Assembly: GCA_021234155.1 (NCBI GenBank)
Contig: JAJEKV010000003.1
Location: 23,904,874 to 23,968,873, forward strand
Direction: 5' to 3'
Length of the DNA: 64,000 nt
Source of the DNA: Isoetes taiwanensis
Lineage: Eukaryota; Streptophyta; Lycopodiopsida; Isoetales; Isoetaceae
Part shown: piece after piece, positions 23,029-33,661 of the stretch
Layout of the letters: each line of letters begins with the position of its first letter
Numbering within the stretch: position 1 is the first letter of the stretch
Notes under the pieces: generated by a model
The model's input: only the letters and a program-made list of their open reading frames with translations
Databases searched by the model: none
What the model was told of the DNA's origin: nothing
Program-made: the position numbers and the translations under genes

Positions 23029-23755
23029 CATATAAAAATTAAATCCCCGAACACATAACAACCAACACATAATAACCATTGACATTAACAACCAACACAT
23101 AACTACCATTGACATTAATTAACACAACCATTGGGTCCAACACATTTAAATTAAAATCCCCCTTAAACCCCCTTTGGTTTGGGTGCATATTCACACGGGG
23201 GGTGACTCCGGGCAACGAGAGCCCTCATAATTGTATTTTGCACGTACGAAATCAACACCATATAGTATTCCGCTTGAAATCTTATAGTATTTTGTGAATC
23301 TTGTTATACAGTATAGCAAATTTTGTACTTGCATACCCCACAAACGAGGAACTTTACGTACGGTTTAGATTAAGGAATAAGGGGTAGGCATATTCACCCC
23401 TTATTCCTTAATCTAAACCGTACGTAAAGTTCCTCGTTTGTGGGGTATGCAAGTACAAAATTTGCTATACTGTATAACAAGATTCACAAAAAATACTATA
23501 AGATTTCAAGCGAATACTATATGGTGTTGATTTAAATGCGTGCAAAATACAATTATGAGGGCTCTCGCTGCCCTACGTCACCCCCCGTGTGAATATGCAC
23601 CCAAACCAAAGGGGGTTTAAGGGGGATTTTAATTTAAATGTGTTGGACCCAATGGTTGTGTTAATTAATGTCAATGGTAGTTATGTGTTGGTTGTTAATG
23701 TCAATGGTTATTATGTGTTGGTTGTTATGTGTTCGGGGATTTAATTTTTATATGT
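23028..23755. repeat. near-perfect 728-bp palindrome
   Basis: Arms 23028-23384 and 23397-23755 pair almost perfectly around a 12-base centre (TAGGCATATTCA, near 23385-23396). Unlike the other hairpin copies the ~170-base core is also duplicated in inverse, so no long loop remains. It contains the CCCCCTTTGGTTTGGGTGCA module in both arms. The outermost six bases ACATAT are target sequence on the left but lie inside the element on the right. Confidence 0.85.
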
Positions 23756-23947
23756 TGGATGCCTCATAATTGTATTTTGCACGTAACTAGAATTCATTTG
23801 AGGCTTTCATCTGTAGCTTTTGAATTTGATCACAATAAAACAAATAGAACATAAGTAAAAATTACCATAAAGATAGAGCAGATTGATCCCATTATTCTGA
23901 AAGTTATAAAGTTTGCAATACAAAGAAAACCCCCTGTTATTATGCTA
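23034..23947 (-). mobile_element. hairpin-ended insertion element, copy X
   Basis: Minus orientation. It starts at 23947 with TAGCATAATAACAGGGGG and ends at 23034 in the palindrome. It is flanked by CATAT on both sides (23029-23033, 23948-23952). 914 bp, mostly the palindrome. Beyond the first ~28 bases its start differs from the other copies. It lies directly next to copy Y, which uses the same CATAT word. Confidence 0.65.
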
Positions 23948-23952
23948 CATAT

Positions 23953-24921
23953 TGTTACTTCCGCTACAGCTATTTCTCTTTCACAATGACACCATTGTTT
24001 ATCAATCCATATGATTTTGGATGCTCCATCTCTAGCTTAAAGGTAATGCATGATTCACCTTATGGTTCGATTAAAGTTCCAAACCTACAATATAAATGGA
24101 TTCTTGTGGCCACTGTTTGACTGATCTGCGTGACATGGAAAAGGGCGTGGAATAATCCGCCTGTTGTGTGCATAAGAATCCGTTTGTTGATTGAAGCTAA
24201 AGGCTGACTGCTATGAACAATTCGGCAGCCAGGAATATCCAAGAGTTGGAAGCAAACGTAGGGCCTAAACTCTAAACTCTTTTTGAATCTGCAGCAAATC
24301 TTAGGAAGGAAACAAAAGGGGGTTTTGCAGCACTACATTGTAGAATCAAGAAACCAATACCTTGTAAAAAAAACACTATGCTAACTGAAGAAACATTAAA
24401 AAACAAAACAAATACCTTTGTAAGTGTGAGCAAAAAATCCATCTCGTGGTAGTAAAATCCACTCCGGCAATAAGAATCCAAGAGGGCAAGTACACATGCA
24501 TATGCACACATGCACACACATGCACATGCACTTGCACTTGCACTTGCACTTGCACTTGCACTTGCACTTGCACTTGCACTTGCACATGCACATGCACAAT
24601 ACACATGCACATGCATATGCACAATATACATGAACATGCATATACATGCACATGCACATGCACATGCACATGCACATGCACACACATGCACATGCATGTG
24701 CACATGCACATGCATACACATGCGCAGTGTTCATGCACAAACACATGCAGAGAAAGACAACAACCCTCGGATTGTTCCAACCAACAAAAATCAACGGCCC
24801 ATAAAGGGTGCACTCTAGAAATACTATTTAGTACACCTCAACAAATACAACAACGAAATCATAGAAAAACTATGTGAAAAAGCGTATAAAAATCTAAAAG
24901 TAACCCCCTGTTATTGTGCTA
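23953..24921 (-). mobile_element. insertion element, copy Y
   Basis: Minus orientation. It starts at 24921 with TAGCACAATAACAGGGGG, and the next ~110 bases closely match copy 1 (shared TTTTTCTATGATTTC and AGTATTTCTAGAGTGC). CATAT precedes it (24922-24926) and follows it (23948-23952). The 969-bp interior contains the GCACTT/GCACAT microsatellite. No hairpin at its other end, unless it shares the one in X. Confidence 0.6.
24487..24722. repeat. hexanucleotide microsatellite (CACTTG)n / (CACATG)n
   Basis: A core of about nine CACTTG units (24530-24582) is flanked on both sides by irregular CACATG, CATATG and ACACATGC units. A period that is a multiple of three with no stop word keeps all frames open on both strands, which explains the long artificial ORFs here. 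Confidence 0.9.
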
Positions 24922-24926
24922 CATAT

Positions 24927-25611
24927 TTCAACCTATTTTGCCAGAGCATTTGCTCTTCACTTGAAGGGACGGCTTGTTGATTGGATGGACGTGGCTAGGA
25001 CCGCCAAAGATCTTGCCAAAACCCTCAGTTCAGACGTTACAGAGGACCCTACAACAGGTAAATCCTCAACTATCAAACAGGACATCGTATTGCAGCAGAA
25101 TATTAGAGCCCTGGCTTATTCTAGATCAGATGTTGACACAATAAAGCAGTTACTTAAGCATGGGTTGGAGGAGAAAACTAACCTATTGAATGAAGTAGAA
25201 GCCTTGGGAAGAAAAAGGAGGGATGCATTGAAGGTCATCAGCCGGATTGAGGGTAGAAAGGATATGCTATCCCAAGATCCGCAGCAGATCTGCCGTAAAA
25301 ATAGATGAGACAAAACAGAATTTGACAAATTGTCCCGTGATCCTGCTGGAAATGCTGTTATGTTCGGAGTGTTGAAGTACAAGTTGGAAGACTTGGTTAT
25401 GAGTAGACATGATAAAGAACAACACTCTTCTAAGCTAGAAATTGGTTTGCAGGAAGCAACTAAAGACATTGAAAGGCATGAAATCTCAATTGAACAAGCA
25501 AAGGAAAAACTTAATTGCATTGAATTGGTTCGGAAAGGCATTCACAGATTTTGGATTTCATGGGGAGAGCGGGACCTATTGTTCTCAAGACCCGAGGCCC
25601 CTACCCTGTAG
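24927..25611 (+). pseudogene. coiled-coil segment of the Ulp1-like element gene
   Basis: The frame resumes after insertion Y with ARAFALHLKGRLVDWMDVAR, and continues through VDTIKQLLKHGLEEKTNLLN and RRDALKVISRIEGRKDML. A TGA at 25306-25308 interrupts it, and the same frame goes on with EFDKLSRDPAGNAVMFG, EQHSSKLEIGLQEATKDIER and EQAKEKLNCIELVRKG. The composition is that of a long coiled coil. No enzymatic motif; its function is unknown. Confidence 0.45.
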
Positions 25612-25967
25612 GGAGCTACTTCTATAGAGCAGATTCATCACATTCGGTTCATGTACTGTTGTGGCCAAGGCTTTGGCAAAACTGGGTTTGTTGTTGCTAG
25701 CTCCATGCAGAGATGCTTATTGCCTCTTCCGCTTGTGTTATCCGTCCATGAAAGATGAATTGCATAAAAGGTTGCATCCGGGATGAGGGCATTCGAATTC
25801 ACTTGGTTTCCTTTCTTTGTGAAAGGTATGCATTGCTCTCAACTAATTTAAACTTATATTTCTCTTCATTCATATTTGTTATTGTAATGCATAGTTCTAC
25901 ATGTATGGCTTTCAAAGGCATTGCTATTCCTTGTACATGTATAACTTTTTAGTGTACATCCAGTAAG

Positions 25968-26350
25968 CGAGGGTACATAGGCATATATTTGCTTGTTTAT
26001 TGATGCTTTTATTTTTGAGCTTGGACTGCAGTTTGTATCGCTTGTACATGTCTCTAATGGAGTCTACATCTGCAAATAGATGTACATGCATTTATCTTTA
26101 GAGTGCATCTCGTAGATGGATTCATAAGTATGTGCATTTTTACATATATGTGCTTTTTTGGCATAGATCTACATTCCCTAACTGGATACACGGGTACATC
26201 CGGGTACATCATCGGTGTACATCCGGGTACATTGATGTACCTTTATGTACATTGAGGAACATGTACATGTACATTTGGCTATAGTTAAATGTAGTTACTT
26301 ACATTTGGTACATTCTATGTACATGAAATGTACATGCTTGGCGGGATGTA
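25968..26350. repeat. TGTACAT-rich tract
   Basis: Many copies of the palindrome-like word TGTACAT or GTACATC, densest at 26190-26345 (for example ACATGTACATGTACATTTG). The same word is enriched only inside the 11.2-kb element. Likely binding sites for the element's own transposase (inference), or a diverged short tandem repeat. Confidence 0.65.
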
Positions 26351-26648
26351 CCATATATTTCTCATTAGTTCTGTTTTTCATGTTCTTTTATGTCTATTGA
26401 AATTTAGATCATTTGTTTGTTTGCGATGAGGTTTGTTCCTATCCCGAAGCGGCTTTAATGGCTGATGTTCTTGAGCCATCTGCATCGACTCTCTTCTGAT
26501 TTTAATTGAGCATAATAAGCGGACCCTAATCCAGACCCTCTACCTTCCAGCTCGGATCACCAATGACATTTTCGGTGCGATAATAGAACAATGCAAGCAG
26601 CGATTCACCTTTCGAACATGGCAAAGTGAAGTTGAGGAAATTGAGAGG

Positions 26649-27104
26649 ATGGCACTTGAGAAAGCTAAAGCGGTGCGCGGTCGCAGAGCCTTCAATGATG
26701 GCTACGCGCATGCAGAAAATCTTTCATCACCAAGTGCTAAATTAGTAATTGGAGAAGCTAAGAAAGATTCAGCTTCTGTCTCAGCATCATCTGCAGGTCC
26801 CAGTTCTGGACCTGTTCAGAAGCTAAGCTACAAAGGACCACGATCCGATCCGATTTTAACCCGGGAGATACCGGGAAGAGGAAGCTGAGTTGGTAGTTGA
26901 GTCCACTCAAAGAGGAGGCAAAAAGAATGCTGGTGATGGCACTCCAAAAGGAAAAAAACGGGCAAAATCTCCAGCAACAAAAAAATGTCCTCCGAAAAGA
27001 AAATCTCCAGGCAAAAAAGTGCCACCACCACCTAGAAAGAGGTATGTCCAAGATGAACTAATTTTGTTAAACATCTCAGATTTATGGTAATTAACCACAT
27101 TTTT
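26649..27104 (+). pseudogene. basic linker exon(s) of the Ulp1-like element gene
   Basis: Two frames joined by a stop/frameshift near 26886: ALEKAKAVRGRRAFNDGYAH ... SASSAGPSSGPVQ, then GGKKNAGDGTPKGKKRAKSP, ATKKCPPKRKSPGKK and PPPPRKR. A GT donor (AGAGGTATGT) follows the last. The Lys/Pro-rich part looks like a nuclear localisation and DNA-binding linker. Assignment to the same gene rests on strand and order. Confidence 0.4.
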
Positions 27105-27408
27105 TTTGTACATAGGACCGCGATCACACAAGCCGTGAAGGAAGGCGATCCCCGATCCTTCGAAGTCGGAACCTAAGAGGAAGAGGATCTACAAGCAAAT
27201 ATTGATGTGATAACAAATAAGGTGCAGCCGGTCCTCGAGAAGATCTTTGAAACAGTGATGAATTTACAAGGTGAGTAATATACAATTGATTACAATAGAT
27301 ATATTCTTTTGCTAATGTTGTTGTTTCCTTGTACAGTTTAGTGAACCGACTGAAAAGGTTGGTTCCATTCACTCCTTATAGGGACTGTCCTCCTAAGCCT
27401 GCACCCTC

Positions 27409-28372
27409 TATCTTTCAAAGTGATGTTGACGAGTTCTGCTGGAAGCTGGACTTGACCTCTAAGATGGTAGATGTCTATGGGAGGTAGGCTAGCATTTCAA
27501 CATATTTATGTTATTTCATTCCCTAAGTCACTCATCTTATGTATTAATATGTAATCTGGATTTGTGTGCAGGTACCTTTGTAGCAGTCTTCCATCTGATT
27601 GGAAACACAAGTTTTTTACGGTTCGACCGGACACCTTCCAGAATTTTGTGAATTCCCTCAAGAAAGGGGGGGGCAGATGCACAGAACACTAACATAAAGG
27701 AAGGGCTGGATGGCATTTTGATTGCAAGATGCCAATACATATTTGTTCCAATTCTGCAAGGCCCAAATGTGGCATTGGCAATACTTGTGCTTGCTGGTCC
27801 AATGAAAAGCTCTTTTCCATCTATAGCTAGCCCAAGTATACAGATCCTCTCTCCTGTCAAAGGCTATGTACCCGATGCTAAAGTGGTCCAGAAGTAAGTA
27901 TGAGTTTCTGTTTTGTTTTTATGATTTGATTATTCTCATATTGCAATTTCTTATGCTTGATTTATTCTCACATTGCAATTTTGCAGGTTTCATAAGCTTG
28001 TGATCAATAACATGATGCTCGGATCCAACAGCTTAAGCCATGGTAGGAAGAACTTTGATGCTCCTGTGTTCTGTCCTAAAATGCCAGAAACTAGTACCAA
28101 CAACCCTTGCATGTACATTGTGGCTTACATGCACAAATTCATAGATGCCGTGGTTGATGCACGACCAAGCTCCATTTTTGTAAGTAGAACATGTTATTTT
28201 CCTATTAGTTATTTGTTGGTATAGTCCTCTAATACTTGTGCACCATCACGGATGACACCCAGTTGGTTCATCGATGCCTATGCCAAGTCACGGAGGGATC
28301 ATCTAATGGAGGCATTAATTGTAGAAGGCGAGATGAATATACAAGCAGTTGTTCCTACACAGGGTAGATAGT
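27409..28372 (+). pseudogene. Ulp1/C48-like cysteine protease segment
   Basis: Four exon-like pieces with GT-AG borders: about 27409-27486 (FQSDVDEFCWKLDLTSKMVD), 27571-27895, 27987-28180 and 28227-28372. The order FFTVRPDTFQNFVN, CQYIFVPILQGPNVALAILV, LSPVKGYVPDAKVVQ, NNPCMYIVAYMHKFIDAV resembles Ulp1-type proteases (VFIPI..HW.L.V, then D, then Q..NGxxCGxY). The expected active His is not evident and the Cys lies in NNPCMY instead of NCGVY. A run of eight G at 27667-27674 shifts the frame. Ulp1-like genes are often carried by plant Mutator and CACTA elements. The match is partial, so this is tentative. Confidence 0.45.
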
Positions 28373-29493
28373 CCCTTTGACTTGTTTGTAAATTACAGTT
28401 TTGTATGAGCCATGCTCCGAGCTTCTTTGTACTCAATAAGTAATGAAAAAATTAATTTATTTGTCTCACTTACACCTCATGCAAATAACAATCGTGTAAT
28501 TATCAATGTGTTTTCTCAATTGTGTGTGCGAAATGTAATTATAAATTGTGAATCTCAAGTGTTTTCTTAGCTGTGACGGTGAATCATCTAATTCGGGGAG
28601 AAAGCTCGTTATCTTTGACTTAAATTACGTGTTGGGCAAGAGTGTGCACAAGAATGAAAATATTAACTCAAGATACCAACGGATCGAGAAAGATGAGCTT
28701 CAATTTAATATAGGAAACGTGGTTTTTTCTTTGCAGCCGCGGGGTTAGCATCAACGTTAGCATTTGTAAGAGAAGGGTTTGATGTTGCCATCCGGGTCTT
28801 CACTCACTTCTAAAAATCTTCAACCAATTGTGGAACATATTTGTGATGCTTTTCCATAAAGTCGAAGTTTGTTTACGGCCGGGGGCGATGTTGGACTCGC
28901 CACACAAAAACACCCTCTTGAACCTCAAAAGGGGTTGTTTGTGAAACCATTAAACGTGGTATGGAAAGAGTACCCGTGAGTACTATGGACATACTGATTA
29001 CGATCGACGACGAAAGATACAAATCCACTTTGAATCACAGAGGAAGCTACATATGTCCTTTCTCTTGGACACCGATATTAGCTAGTGATTGATTGCTTGT
29101 CATGGAGCTCATTCCATGGCTTAATGGATTCAAAATGGCGAAGATGGTATAGTTTATGTGAAAGAGCATCCAATGACTAATGCGGCCAGATGGCATATCG
29201 GGCGGGTGGAACAGATTTTGTTTGGCAAACTATGGCAAACAACTTGGGTGCTCTGTTTGCCTAAATTTAGTCAATATCTGGAACAAGGAATGGAGAAATG
29301 CCATCATGTTATTGGCCTCTCGGCCTGGCCAATTGTTGGTACAGACTTTGACTGATGTACAAATTCAAATGTTATGAATATATGTATCAAAGTTTTTGTT
29401 CATTGCACTTGAGTACTCTATTCTTACTGTCTTTCTTATTGGTACAATTATGAGTGTGTATACATAATTAAGTGATCTTCATTTGCTTTGTAG
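28373..29493. other. unassigned interior of the 11.2-kb element
   Basis: Short open frames only (e.g. 28548-28748, 29158-29355). No domain recognised. Confidence 0.35.
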
Positions 29494-29919
29494 ATGAATG
29501 GTGAAACACAAAAGACTATTAAGAAACTAAGAGATAGAGTTCTGCTGCACCCAGAGGTAATACAAACCAACACAAGCTGCAAGTACATAGGGTTGGGGAC
29601 CGATTATCGCCTCTATCTTGCTGTTCCTGAACTTTGGGAAAAGGTTGAGCAAATTGAAAATTATGAGGAACGAGCAACCATGAAAGGTATATTGGCAGCA
29701 AATCACTTGTTGCACAACCCTTGGGGGAAGGCACGTGTCCTGGAAGATGCAGGCTATGTAGGATGGAAAGGTTTGCCAGTGGCACGTGCTATAGAAACCG
29801 CATGGACTACTGCTTTAGAGGATATCTCTTCAGCCTCTCGGCGGGCTGGAAGACATGATGCAATAGTCATAAGATATCGGGCTCCTCTTGACATTTTGAA
29901 GCTTGGTCATGAATTATGA
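29494..29919 (+). CDS. 141-residue protein of unknown function inside the element
   Basis: An intact frame starting MNGETQKTIKKLRDRVLLHP, preceded by a pyrimidine-rich stretch and TTTGTAG, so the true start may be an exon border. It contains YIGLGTDYRLYLAVPELWEK, NYEERATMKGILAANHLLHN and WTTALEDISSASRRAGRHDA. Helical and soluble, with no motif I recognise. It probably encodes the end of the plus-strand element gene, because no later plus-strand frame exists before the convergent transposase gene. Confidence 0.4.
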   Translation: MNGETQKTIKKLRDRVLLHPEVIQTNTSCKYIGLGTDYRLYLAVPELWEKVEQIENYEERATMKGILAANHLLHNPWGKARVLEDAGYVGWKGLPVARAIETAWTTALEDISSASRRAGRHDAIVIRYRAPLDILKLGHEL

Positions 29920-30099
29920 GCCATGCTCATTTTTGGGTGTGTTATATTTATGTCCACAATATAAATAAATCAACCATTTGTACATGAAAACCTGTCCATT
30001 TCTTATCTTTGCCATGGCTGAAACCATTTTAGTGTTTATGCAATTCAACTTTCTTGTGTTCAATTCTAATCAACTTACACTTAACAAATTTTTATAAGA

Positions 30100-30182
30100 T
30101 TTCTGGAATGTACAACAGATGTACATAAGATGTACATCACGTTGTACATCTTATGTACATTGATGTACATAATGCATACAAG
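30100..30182. repeat. TGTACAT-rich tract between the convergent genes
   Basis: Six or more TGTACAT/ATGTACA words in 80 bases (CAGATGTACATAAGATGTAC and so on), lying between the 3' ends of the two genes. Confidence 0.65.
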
Positions 30183-30449
30183 TAGTCCAGTTCTTGAGTT
30201 CTTATAACAAAGTATTACAATATTTCGTGGGAAAGTACTACAGATCGACTTAGTCCATGTCATCTACAATTCTTTGGAAGTTGTGATAACAATGTCTCAT
30301 GGACTTCATCCGCAAGTGAAATCTTTGTGCTTGCCCCCCTTCACTTGTGTTTTACTTTCTTGAATGGGATTCGAACCCCAATCACAGTTTCTCGGTACCA
30401 AAACATTCTTAGTAGGAAGCGGTTTATACTTATTGTGGCGGCACGGGAT

Positions 30450-33400
30450 TAGTTCATAATATTGTCCTTCAATGACACTAGTGCCAGCCAGTATTCATTT
30501 CCATAGTCATCAATTGAATCTTCTTCCAATGCATGCTTTTCCCCTCGTGCACATGAGAACATAGTATGAAACACCTTCCACATTGTCCAGTGCTGCAAAA
30601 GACACAAATACATCTGAAAAGCGACTTCTGATGTCATCTAAACCAGCCTCGTCCTCTGCATACAAAACTTCCACATCATTTTTCAGCTTCAACACGAGAG
30701 GCAATATGATCCGTGGGCTCCAAACTTTTAGAGACCATTCTCCACAATGTTTAATGTTCTCACAATTCAACCAATTGAAGTTAATGCAAGCATCACAAAA
30801 GCACGAGAGTGGTCTGCGCATAGCAACTTTGTTGGATCTGGGGGTTTATAGTTGACCGCGTAATGTATCTGGCGAGTACCGGTAAAGTCTTGCAATTGAA
30901 TGCTTCTTTTGTTCACATCTGTTTTCCAACCTCCCAAAACACCCTTTCACAATCCGATTCCTTGGCCCTTAAAACCGCACAAAATTTGTTTACGCTTTTG
31001 TCCGGCATGCCATTTTGTTTTCTCTCTGCTTTCGCTCTCAAGCCACAACTTTGCTATACCAGCCTACGCCATCATGTGTGCCTTTCCCATGGCCAGATCC
31101 AAAGAAATTCCATATCACTCGAATTTTATTTTCAACATGGTATCTACAGATTCCATACCATGCACGCGTCTTGATTTGAATTGAGATGCACAACCATCCG
31201 ACCACACATAATGAAGGTTTATGTGTCCACCTCCATTATTCTTAAGCCACCCCAAATGTAATTTAAAACCATGTTGCACAAAATGAGTGTCATGCTTCCC
31301 GTCATCCAAAACATAGAAATGCACTTTGTTTTTTTTTAGCTTACCTTCTATTTTCATCATTGAAATATGGACCAAAATACTAATTTGATCAGATTCCAAT
31401 GCTTTCGGATTGCACTTCCGTCCCTGGTTTCAATGTGTAGTTCTCTGCAAAGTCAACAAATGGACAACACACTATTATCCCGGAGTTTCTCAACACATCT
31501 TTTAAACTGTTTGCTCTGCCAGTGTGCTGTAAAGTTATGATCTGTAAACTTAGCAAGCTGATTTTTCATGTTCTTTAACAAAACAGATGCTTTGTCATTC
31601 TGATCAACTAATCTAAGCCTTACGGATGTACCTTTTTGGATGGCTCATTGACATATGCATATACTTGCCGGTCCACATTACGAATTCCATCTTCCTCGTT
31701 TGGACCGGATGTCTAATTTCTTCACTCCACATTCATCACATTCGCCTTTGATGCATTTTAGTTTATGCCATTCATCCGTCACATATTTCTATAAACTGTT
31801 GACCTCCACAAGATACTAACATTATCAAAAGTTTTCTTGTTTGCTTGACATACTCCATTGTTTTGCTGGGATGCACAGACACTACACCAGCAAGTGCAAT
31901 TAACATGTAGGGATCTCCTCATATCATTGAAGGCCTTTCTGTACAGATCTGCTTGCTCATGTTTGACACAACAACATGTGTTTCTCTCCTTCAATTTCCT
32001 TATGCAATCAGGTTTAGGATACTTTCGGTGTCGGCGAATTTTGGTATCGGGATTACGATATACAAACTGATGATAAAGCTCGGTCGCAATAACAAAAGCA
32101 TTAAAGACCATGTTAGCAAAATGATGTCGGCAACCGGATGCCAAAAGAGTATTGAACTATACTATTGTACAATTAATGTATGTTCTATGTACATAAAATG
32201 TCCATCCAACAGTTCCAATCGATGCATTCTTGTACATCTAATGTACATCTAATGTACAATGATACATCTAATGTACAAACAGTTCCATCAACATCCAATG
32301 TACATCTAATTAATGTTCCAATATTAGTACATCACATTAATGTTACAATATTAGTACAACTAATGTACATATGTCTGATTTGTTTTGGCTTCATTACACG
32401 AAAGTACACTAAAATGTAGAATGATGTAATTTTGATATTCAAGTACATGTAAATGCAAAATGCATGGACATGTAACTGTTAATGGATGTACATCTAAAAA
32501 GTACCTAATAGCACATCAACTTTGCAAGATTTCTGCTACTATGTAAACAATGTAAAATGCAATACATTTCATGAGAACCATGTGTATTCATTAACAGTCA
32601 CTTTCGAACGAGAACTAGAATGTCTACAAATGTACTAGAATGTCTGAGAATGTACTAGAATGTCATGAAAAGAATTTTGGAAGAAAACATAAACTCCAAG
32701 ACTGAATTGATTCAATTACAAGAGCAAACCTCGTGAGATATCAAGGTATTGTATTGCTTGTGTTCTCCTCTTCATGACATCTCTAACCTTTGGTGAAACT
32801 TTGGTATTGTCAAGCCAAAATTCACGAACCCGACATTTGATTGAATCATCGATTCTATTTGATCTTAGCATCCTTCCCCAAAAAGCCCATACATTTGCTC
32901 CACTTAATGACATTATCTTCCTTCTTCTTTGCAGCTTTGGATAAATTTCTTGGCAGTATCTTTAGCAATTTTGAAGAAACATTCTTGTTTATATCTCCTT
33001 TTTTCCAACAATCATTGATAATGATGAATGTTTTGCGGCCAATTTATCTTTGCTATTAGCGGACTTTACTTCTTGAAGTCCATCTTTCAAGTTTCACGAT
33101 CATTGATTTCATAACAATAACTTCGAAGGATTTCCAATTACAGGTTCGAAAACGAAAAAAAACTGTCATCTTGCAACAAACGATCACAAAAACTAATCTT
33201 TGATCTGGGCGGCGTTTGCCCGAAGAATCGAGGATGCAATCCACCGACACATCAACACGCTTTCTTTATTTGTTTTGTGGCATAACAACGCCAATGTCGG
33301 CATACTTAGCTTAGAACCATCACTTCCATTGGAATTCTCACCCTCCATGAACAGATTGACATGTGTTTGCTTCTGGAATTCCTTCGGTGTTCTTCCTGTG

Positions 33401-33460
33401 AAAGGGGGGAATTTCGGAAAGGGAGGGACGGATCCATTCAATTTGGTTCGGTGGTTCGGT
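30450..33460 (-). pseudogene. transposase-like gene (DFAENY / SDGxxxQFK / GHGKG family), decayed
   Basis: Read on the minus strand. N-terminal pieces are near 33441 and 32913 (VREFWLDNTKVSPKVRDVMK). A Cys-rich part follows at 32144-31710 (CCCVKHEQADLYRK, CTCWCSVCAS, CIKGECDECGVKKLDIR), then GIRNVDRQVYAYVNEP and FTDHNFTAHWQSKQFK. Next come VDFAENYTLKPGTEVQ (about 31460-31410) and NLHYVWSDGCASQFKSRR (about 31215-31165). NFFGSGHGKGTHDGVG (about 31110-31063) and RPLSCFCDACINFNWLNCEN (about 30815-30755) close the series. These blocks, in this order, recur in uncharacterised repeat-encoded proteins of plants and animals that I recall as transposase-like; D of DFAENY and D of SDG are plausible catalytic acids. 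Several frameshifts and stops make it inactive. The element position next to the right terminus supports a transposase. Confidence 0.55.
32160..32500. repeat. TGTACAT-rich tract inside the transposase-like gene
   Basis: Ten or more copies of ATGTACA, TGTACAT or CTAATGTAC, e.g. GTACATCTAATGTACATC near 32233. It lies between coding blocks, so it may be an intron. Confidence 0.65.
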
Positions 33461-33611
33461 GGTTAACCAAGAATTTCGGGGGGAATGTCAGGGATGATCT
33501 TGCAATCATTGCATATCTGACACAAAACGACAAACCATAGTATCTTGATGTACATCTAAAATGTACCCCAAAAAAGCACAAATTCGTCCTTCAATTCAGT
33601 ACGATGTACGT

Positions 33612-33648
33612 ACACCCTTTCATGCTTTTACCCATACACTATAGAGGT
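33612..33648 (-). repeat. right terminal inverted repeat
   Basis: The inverse of the left repeat: CCCTTTCATGCTTTTACCC at 33615-33633. A TGTACAT/ACATC-rich stretch (33546-33612) adjoins it on the inside. Confidence 0.7.
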
Positions 33649-33661
33649 TGTTTATGTAAGT
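33649..33661 (+). repeat. 13-bp direct repeat, right copy
   Basis: TGTTTATGTAAGT, identical to 22441-22453. Confidence 0.65.

Larger units (their letters stand above)
22454..33648. mobile_element. 11.2-kb inverted-repeat element with transposase-like and Ulp1-like genes
   Basis: Bounded by imperfect terminal inverted repeats of about 36 bp whose inner 22 bp are identical: GGGTAAAAGCATGAAAGGG... at 22468-22489, inverted at 33612-33633. Outside lies the identical 13-bp direct repeat TGTTTATGTAAGT. Two decayed genes converge inside: a plus-strand multi-exon gene (22746-29919) with an Ulp1-like segment, and a minus-strand transposase-like gene (about 33460-30450). TGTACAT words are strongly enriched next to both ends and at 25.9-26.4, 30.1 and 32.2-32.5 kb. 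Two smaller insertions (23034-24921) sit inside. The superfamily is uncertain; a Mutator-like or unnamed group is possible. Confidence 0.65.

Noticed and set aside
24272-24877. Several long overlapping ORFs on both strands (CMCMHV..., TCTCTC..., LALALA...).
   Set aside because: They are produced by the CACTTG/CACATG microsatellite, whose period is a multiple of three and lacks stop words; not genes.
23034-24921. Treating X and Y as one 1.9-kb element.
   Set aside because: An internal copy of the family terminus and a third CATAT at 23948 make two adjacent elements the simpler reading; kept as an alternative only.
27409-28372. A confident call of a functional Ulp1 protease.
   Set aside because: The catalytic His is not visible, the Cys context is altered and a G-run shifts the frame; reported as Ulp1-like and tentative.
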